From assembly GCA_017979445.1 (NCBI GenBank), contig CM030711.1, positions 40,347,560 through 40,411,559 of the forward strand: a stretch of 64,000 nt of DNA, given 5' to 3'. The stretch comes from Akebia trifoliata. Its lineage: Eukaryota; Streptophyta; Magnoliopsida; Ranunculales; Lardizabalaceae. Of the stretch, positions 57,140 through 64,000 are shown one piece after another. Made by a program: the position numbers and the translations under genes. Under the pieces are notes generated by a model, which was not told the origin of the DNA, did not search any database, and worked only from the letters and a program-made list of their open reading frames with translations. How positions within the stretch are numbered: the stretch's first letter is position 1; each line of letters starts with the position of its first letter.

Positions 57140-60100
57140 ATGGTTTTCTTCCGAAGCGTTTCTGCGCTATCGAAGCTCCGTTCTCGCCTCGTATGTAATT
57201 TTGTACTTTCGATATCGTTTAGGAATTTTTTGGTTATTTAGAATTATAGACTCGCAAGCTTCTTGAATAATGCACAATAATGTTCATAAATGATGGTGAT
57301 CTTGTTGACTTGTTCTGTCTCTCTTAAGGGACTGTTTGGTTGCACGCTTTGGCATAACTTGTTTTAAAGCGTTAAGTTTTTCTACCCAAAATACCTGCTG
57401 TAATAGGCATCTCATTCTCCCGCCTTTTGGTGGGTACCTTTGAACTTTATCATTTTTAAGAAAATTCAATAATGAAAGTGAAGTAACTAGTTCAAGAATG
57501 AAGAAAATGAAGACTTAAGTTGGGAGTCCTACTCATGGTTTTAAAACTTGGTTTCACATCTCATTTCGTCCATGTCAGATACCGAGTCGTCTTGGACGAG
57601 TTTTCCGATACCTTTGAGATGTCTTGTTAAACAATGAGAAAAATGAACGTGGGGTCAGGGCTGGAGCCAGGATTTTCTTGTATTGGGGACAAACTATGGT
57701 TAGTTGTATAGTTGAAGAACTTGAAGATGAATGATTTTAGGGAGAAATGCATAGGTTTTTGGTTAGAAGTTGAAGAAAAGGATATTTAGGTCATTTCCAA
57801 TTAGTATATAAGAAGGCTCGGTCAAGAGGCAATGTCATCAACAAAAAATTGAAAGAGGGGGGTGGAATTAGTGGGAGGTGAGGGTGTGGGGGCAAATGGG
57901 GAGAGAGGTGAGGGAGTGGGGACAAATGGGGCATGTAATTAGTTGAAAATATAGGGGTGTCTCAAAGTTCTGTGGGGGTAATTAGTTGAAAATTGCCCCC
58001 ACCAGCTCCTTACTAGCTCTGCTCCTGCGTGGGGTTTTAAATCTCGTCTAATACATTGACTTGCTCATCCATCTCGTCCATGCATGATACTGAGATGACT
58101 CGGGTGATATGTCTCGTTCGAGTTTTGAAACCATGGTCCTATTTGATTTTGTATTTATATTTTAACTTGGCCCTATTACAATGGGTAACCTTTTAACAAG
58201 TCTTTTTAATTTAAAAATATTTGGAATGATACATGGAATGAAATTTTAAACTAAAATGCTAAAAATAATATACTTAAGCATGAATGAAGTCAAAAAAAAA
58301 AAAGGAGCTATATGGGGCTGGGAAGTTGTTACTGTTCTATTTTGTGCAGACGATCAGTTCTTCCAAACACTACAGCTTCTTCTATTTAATTTTGTTTTAT
58401 AGAGGATGAAAAGTAGACTTCATGATGATTCTTTGAGATTTAGAATCAAGCAAAAAGATTTCTGAATTCGAGAGAATAATTTCTTCAAAGTCCGCTTTCA
58501 TGCAAATAGAATTTGAATCACCACAATCATAGCTATACAATAGGAGCTGTAGGGTTGGGATGTTGTTACTGTGCAGACAATCAGTGCTTCCCAATACTAT
58601 AGCTTCTCCTATTTAATTCTAATTTTTACTGGATGAAAATAGAGTTCATGATGATTCTTTGAGGTTTAGAACCAAGCAAAAAAGTTCTACAAATTCAAGA
58701 GAATCATTTTGACTGTTTTTAGCTTCTAACGCTCTACACAACTAGTGAGTGTGTGTGAAAATGTCTAAAATAACAATATACTCTATTTGATACATGAAAT
58801 GCTTCCCATGTTAAGGGAATGCTGTTGGCAAAGAAATGTACGGGTTTTCTCATGAGACTCCTTTTTGTTTCTGCCTATTGTGCTAATAAGATGCTAAAAA
58901 TGAGTTATAAGCCTAAAGGTGCCTTTCCCTCTGGGCCTCATTCATAGGCGCTATCCAAGGGCTTGTTCAGGATTTTAGATGAGGTAGGAGGTGATTTTCA
59001 CAATAAAGACTCATTTTCAAGAACGCTTAAAAATTAAAATTAAGATAGTGAGAGGGATAGGGGACACAAAACTTACATTAAGACCTTATCTATAGCTTCC
59101 TTGAATCCTCTTCCTGTACTACTTCATCTTCAAATGAGTTCTTCAAGGTTGGGAGAAGGTTGAGTATGGTATCTTCAAAGGGGAATCTATGCAAATTAAC
59201 AGAGTTTTAAGGAAAAAAAATACTTGATCCTAAAAATTGAGAATTCATATATTATTTATATTGTTCTCAAGAGAAAATATGAGTGTATGTCATTCAAATT
59301 TCCTTTCTTTATGGAGTATCCTGTCAAATTAGGCCTAAGAGTTGGATGGAATTCTTCATAAACATGAGATTGAGATGGTAATTTCTTTATCATATTCATG
59401 TTATTTATCATAAATATAGATTCATTGGGATGTGGAAGAATAATTTTCATTTCAGATATTTTTTTAATATCTTGAGACTAGGCCGTTTTTACATAATGGA
59501 CCACCTAAAACTCCTTTGATCCATTCTTAAAGAATGGACACAGTGGTCCTGTCTTGAGATTTGCTCTGCCATGTGGCCATGAACAGTTAGGGTTTCATTC
59601 TATAACCATGTATCTGAATACCTTCATGCTTGTTTGTTCTTGATTGTGCACTCATGGGATTCCAAAACAATCATTTCATTTTGCTACGTCATATAGGGAG
59701 CACCGTTTTGCACATGAGATAGCGGATTCTGTTATGGGTTAGTTGTTCAAGAAGAGATTACTTCCTTTTGCTTTGGTCAATTTTATTGGAATGGACAACT
59801 TTATTTGTAACTGGTCCATTGTCTTATAATGGACTCAGGCCAGATAATTTCTTGATTTTACAGAAAGACCCTTGCTTATTTGCTTATTTTGCCAATTCCT
59901 CACTTTTTCGATACTTTCTACTTAATTTTGGAATGCTTTGAAGGGTTCGGGCAACCTGGGAATCATTTGTGCAATTTGGGGTGTCTACAACGACTAGAGA
60001 GTGTTCTCTAGTGAGAGTTTAACCCTTTGAGAAAGTGGTCTCTCTCCTTTTGTAGCCTTGGCTTGCAATCACGGATCTGGTCCATTATAACCTGACACAT

Positions 60101-62906
60101 AATTGCTTCCCTCATTATTCCTTATTATTTTGAAATCCCCCCCTACCCCCCAATTTCGCCCTTAATTTGTAAGCGCTTAGAGCAATAACAACCCACTTTC
60201 CGGGTGTTGCATCACATGTCAGAGTAGTTGGTGAAGTGCATATCTCTCTAGGCTTTTGAGATGAGACACCTCATGATTTGTACTAAGATAAATCTCATAT
60301 TTGGAATACCTTAGGATTTTGACATAATTGTATAACATCCGTGTAGTTTATCAAGAGAGATAAAAGTAGGTCCGAGTGCTTTGCTTCCAAAATGATAGGG
60401 AGTGCTCAAACTAGTTTTCTGGCTGAAGTTTCTGCTCCTTGGGAGGGCTGGGGTACTCAGTTGGGGTTTCTAGAGGACTCCTCTATCCCTGGGGGTGGAA
60501 CACTCTGCTTGTAATGGCAGTGTCCTTTAACCTTGGGGGTAAAGTACTCGGTTGGGGTTTTGCTGAGTCCTCTTCCCTTTGTTAAAATTTGACTAATACT
60601 GTTTTTGTTAGTATTTTTTTTTCCAACTCACGATATCTTTTTTCTCATGTTATGACATGTTAAAAATAGTAAACAACCCACAAATGAGTTAACCATTTTG
60701 TCTTAGCATCCATGGCCTTTAGCTCTTCAATTATAGTCTTTTGTATCATCTTAATTCAATTGAAAACCAAAATCCCTCTCATAAATTGAACCAAAAATCA
60801 CTTAATACAAGTTCCGTATACCAAACAGAAATTTAGCATTACAAACTGACCTTATTATGCATTAAAAACCAATATCATAACATACCGCGGAAAAACATGT
60901 TGCCTAAAACTGATGACCAAGAATCCATAAATTCCTTTCCTTTTATTATTATTATTATTGGAAATTTATTTATTTATTTATTTTTTACCTGTTGTATAAA
61001 TATTGTTTTTTACAGGCTCAACAGTCTAGTGTCAACCAATCTGTTCGATGGCTGCAAATCCAAAGTTCTGAGCTAGTAAGAGTTCATCATTCTTTCTCTT
61101 GTATATATTGTTTCATTGGTCAATCTATTGATAATTATGCCCTTTTTCCTGTATGCCATTGATTGATATTTCGGATGCATATATGTATGTATGTATGATT
61201 GTTTGGCTGCTTGTATAAGATATTTCTTAATTATACTTATGTTAGACATGTATCTGATACTGTCTTCTTTCATCCAATTTCAAACTGTCATACCACTATA
61301 TCCGAAATCTGAATGGCTATCAGAGGGTCCATTTAATTGTAAGATGCTACACCTGGAAGGGGTGGAATCTCTAGTATGAGAATCATAGACCTATCAAAAA
61401 AAAGTGAATCATAAATCCTCTATCTACTCCATGGTTATGTGGAGCACGTAAATACTTCATGTTTGATGTACTGGTTGGAGTTGTTCTGTAAAGTACTGTT
61501 CTCTTTTTTCTCATTGTGCTACTTTCTTTTGCTTTTGTTTTTTATGGCTACTAGGACAGTAGATCATGGCTTCACGATAGTATGATAACTCCCCTTTCAT
61601 ATCCCTCATGCTAATCATGTATTCACGAGTCTTTATTTCAGCTACATCTTGTACATATTTTTTTTAAATACATATTGGGTAGAATATCTTACATTACTTC
61701 TAATGGTTCTTGTTTTTCAACCACGTCTTTTATTTACTTGTACAATTTTACTCATAGAATTTTTTACAATGTAGGATCTTCATTCTCAATTGAAGGAATT
61801 GATTCCAGAACAACAGGTTTGTTTAACTCCTTTCTTGGTGTCTTATTTCCAGTTGGGGGATTACATTTCATTTATGCAAGATTCAAGGCTCTCATCATCT
61901 ACTAATACTTTAAAGGATTTTTTTTGCTTTCAGTCAAACTTATTTGTTGTCTCTTTCTAGTTTTCAGTCTTTATTGTGTTCTTTGATAGATCATTTATCA
62001 GGTTCTGATGTTTGGGTGAACTTAAATATTATTTAGTCTTGCAACTAGGGTTTATATTGAGTACAAAACTGGACGGCTCCCTTATTTTTTTTTCTTGAAA
62101 TTAGTGACATCTCATTCAAGTGTGTTGATGTTCCATGGATAATCATTTTCTTTGATGATAAATCAAAAGAAGGTTTAAACACAGGATAGTAGATGTTTTC
62201 TACTTGAGTTACCAAAAAAAAAAAAACACTTTTATCTCTCATTTCTATTCAGGATTTTATATTGTAAAAATCAACATCTAATGACTTTGGTTGCGTTTTG
62301 CTACTACAGATGATCAAACCTTATAAGATCTTTTCATAGAACTACTTTGTTATGTCCCAGAGTTCACTTTCCAGCAGAGAACCTTAGTTTTATTTTGTTT
62401 TGTTACAGGAGCGCCTGAAGAAATTAAAAGCTGAACATGGAAAAGTTCAACTTGGTAACATCACCGTTGATATGGTAAAAATATTTATATCGGTTAAACT
62501 GCACAGTTGTCTTTATGTTTGTCTAATTTCCCAATTTTACAACCTTAGAACAACATGTAACTTTAGTTTGAATTATCCGTGCCTTATAATTTGGAAGGTA
62601 ATTGGTGGGATGAGAGGAATGACAGGGATGCTGTGGGAAACCTCTTTACTTGATCCAGATGAGGTATATTACCGTATATACATTATTGAAGTTATTACAA
62701 CACAGGAGTTTGATTGTTTAAAGGTCTGTGGAATTCCTGAAAAATTCTATGCTCTTAGACTGGAATATGAATTTTGGAGCAATGCTTTTCAGGGAATTCG
62801 TTTTAGGGGTCTCTCTATTCCTGAATGCCAGAAAGTATTACCAGCTGCAAAGCCTGGGGGTGAGCCATTGCCTGAGGGTCTTCTGTGGCTTCTTCTGACT
62901 GGGAAG
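57140..62906 (+). CDS. CSY4: Mitochondrial citrate synthase (5' part, runs off the right edge)
   Basis: Six exons, all phase 0: 57140-57190, 61016-61075, 61775-61816, 62409-62474, 62598-62663 and 62793-62906, with GT-AG introns and 133 codons in total. The start MVFFRSVSALSKLRSRL is a typical mitochondrial presequence (Arg/Ser-rich, no acids). It is followed by SVRWLQIQSS, LIPEQQ|ERLKKLKAEHGK, VQLGNITVDM, GGMRGMTG, LWETSLLDPDE, GIRFRGLSIPECQKVLPAAK and PEGLLWLLLTGK. This matches plant mitochondrial citrate synthase, which condenses oxaloacetate and acetyl-CoA in the TCA cycle. The catalytic His and Asp residues lie in later exons outside the window. The next exon (expected to start VPSKEQ-like) was not found before 64000, so the intron after 62906 is longer than 1.09 kb. 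The symbol follows Arabidopsis usage by recall. Confidence 0.95.
57532..58136. mobile_element. Foldback element with GTCCTA flanks
   Basis: The ends CTCATGGTTTTAAAAC and the inverse of GTTTTGAAACCATGG pair, and further CGTCCATG/CATGGACG-like blocks pair inward. GTCCTA occurs at both edges (57526-57531 and 58136-58141), a possible target duplication. It contains the hAT MITE at 57656-58027. Confidence 0.6.
57656..58027. mobile_element. hAT-type MITE, 372 bp
   Basis: The ends CAGGGCTGGAGCCAG and the inverse of CTAGCTCTGCTCCTG pair imperfectly. A perfect 8-bp duplication CGTGGGGT (57648-57655 and 58028-58035) is the hAT signature. Non-coding, with a G-rich interior. Confidence 0.88.
58302..58725. 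repeat. Tandem duplication (about 240 bp), each unit with a small hairpin
   Basis: Both units contain TTGTTACTGT, GCAGAC.ATCAGT, TCATGATGATTCTTTGAG and ACCAAGCAAAAA-like text. The hairpin in unit 2 (58539-58613) pairs AATAGGAGCTGTAG with CTATAGCTTCTCCTATT across about 40 nt. The unit 1 hairpin is at 58302-58385. Confidence 0.7.
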
Positions 62907-64000
62907 GTAATCTTTTTTTTTTGGCTACATGTATGAAATCTTTAAGAATTCTTTTATAGTTGTCTTCATGTGCAGTTATTATATATTTTTCAACATTGTA
63001 AAACACTAGAAAAGAATCCTTTCTACTGTGGTGGAAAGTGTATGAACATTTGATTTGCAACATTTCGATCAACGTTAAAACCTTGCTATTTCATTGGTCC
63101 AGAAACTTCAATGAGTGTTCGGGATATTCTTTGTAGGTTTGATTTTCAATTGGGGTTCAATTGTAAATTCATAGTCGTTGTGTGCTTTTTCATTTGATTT
63201 GGTTTGTATTTGTAATCTTTTTGCAAAAAAAAGAGCCTGTAATTTGTTAACCTGGTCAGAGCTCTGGATCCAAATTACCTTGTCTAGATCCAATACTTGT
63301 CAGAATGTAAATTTTTTTAGCTGATTCAATTCCTGTGTTGTGACATGAGGAGTACTTGAATAGGGAAGATGAGAAGAAAGCTGCTATTCTGTTTGTGCTA
63401 AAGGAGTTGGGAATTTGATGGCCCACCGGAGATCTTTCAGAAAAAAATAACTACCTAATTGGATGATCATTTTAATTCATTCTATAGGCATTTTCCTGGA
63501 TTTGTCCTGTTTTTTTTTTTTTTTTTTTTGGGGTGGGGGGGAGGTGATTGTCTGAGAGAATTTGAGACTGTATGGTTACTATTATTTGGATGGGTCTTTT
63601 TTGGGTCCTTAGATAACTCTTGAGTAGTTATCATCATAGGTTGTAACCCCACTGCATGCGCAACCCTATATACAATGCAAGTGGCTAAGACTTCTTCCTC
63701 TTGATCATGCCTTGTGCAAATGTTAATCTTGAAATCTATATCAAAGAAGCGGAAGTCTTACCATATTGACGGGGGCATTAAATCTTGAAGAGTAGATTTT
63801 AGTTTTTATTTAGATTTCTGTTTTAGGGCTTTAATTATATGTTTTTATGGCTTATTTTTCATGTTTTATTGGCCCATGGTCTTAGTATACTATTTAGGGG
63901 CAGTTTAGTAACTTATTTTATCTTTTATTTAAGTTTATTAGGATTTGAAAATTAGGAGAGAGAAAGTTACGAAAATTAGGTTTATTTATTCTGTATTTTA
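62907..64000 (+). other. Start of citrate synthase intron 6
   Basis: It starts with the donor GTAATC at 62907. No continuation of the citrate synthase frame is seen to the right edge. A T/G homopolymer block lies at about 63509-63541. Confidence 0.7.

Larger units (their letters stand above)
57191..61015 (+). other. Citrate synthase intron 1 (3.8 kb)
   Basis: It contains the foldback element 57532-58136 with a nested hAT MITE, a hairpin-bearing duplication at 58302-58725, and otherwise T-rich intron text. Confidence 0.85.

Noticed and set aside
60440..60560. G-rich text repeating TTGGGGTTT and TACTC in intron 1 of citrate synthase
   Set aside because: Short imperfect repeats with no boundaries or fold beyond chance.
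62400..62936. Single 178-codon frame across the citrate synthase exons
   Set aside because: It reads straight through three introns; the GT-AG exon model restores known citrate synthase text, whereas the read-through does not.

Overview
This is nuclear DNA from a flowering plant, probably a eudicot; I cannot name the species. It is AT-rich and intron-rich, and about half or more is recognisable transposon sequence. I assembled four host genes by eye from splice sites and protein family patterns. They are: a KHZ-type CCCH/KH RNA-binding protein (+, 766-6237, first exon outside the window); an intronless VQ-motif transcriptional cofactor (+, 14638-15114); a complete seven-exon plastid fibrillin/PAP of the FBN3 type (-, 17479-32084, 317 codons plus stop); and the first six coding exons of mitochondrial citrate synthase (+, 57140 to 62906, continuing past the right edge).

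Layout. 1-7150: KHZ gene with a 4.66-kb intron carrying a Tourist-type element, a short non-LTR insertion and two tandem duplications. 7150-14540: AT-rich spacer with a SINE, hairpin elements and a long-TIR element ending about 115 bp before the VQ start codon. 15115-17478: spacer with small MITEs. 17479-32084: FBN3, whose introns hold a solo LTR, an RTE LINE remnant, a second SINE copy, and a minus-strand Ty1/copia element inserted into the RNase H region of an older plus-strand copia element. 32459-41726: a 9.27-kb Mutator-like element (MULE) with TIRs over 600 bp, a 9-bp target duplication, a decayed MuDR-type transposase (-), a broken GRF zinc-finger reading frame (+), and a nested 1.7-kb solo LTR. 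42000-42600: strong hairpin elements. 43100-54900: a decayed Ty3/gypsy element (+) split by a 2.75-kb solo LTR and followed by its probable 3' LTR. 53191-56403: two Tourist-type elements built from iterated GTGCTGAA-like motifs. 56500-64000: citrate synthase promoter and 5' exons, with an hAT MITE nested in a foldback element in intron 1.

The host genes are unrelated and do not form a pathway: RNA regulation, WRKY/MAPK-linked signalling, plastid lipid bodies or thylakoids, and the TCA cycle. The main story is nested transposition. At least four nesting events can be ordered from target-site duplications and interrupted reading frames. I found no CRISPR array, operon, rRNA or intact tRNA gene, and no clearly new biological system. 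The less usual items are the hairpin-dimer family, the GRF frame inside the MULE, and the MULE lying about 370 bp from the FBN3 start codon.
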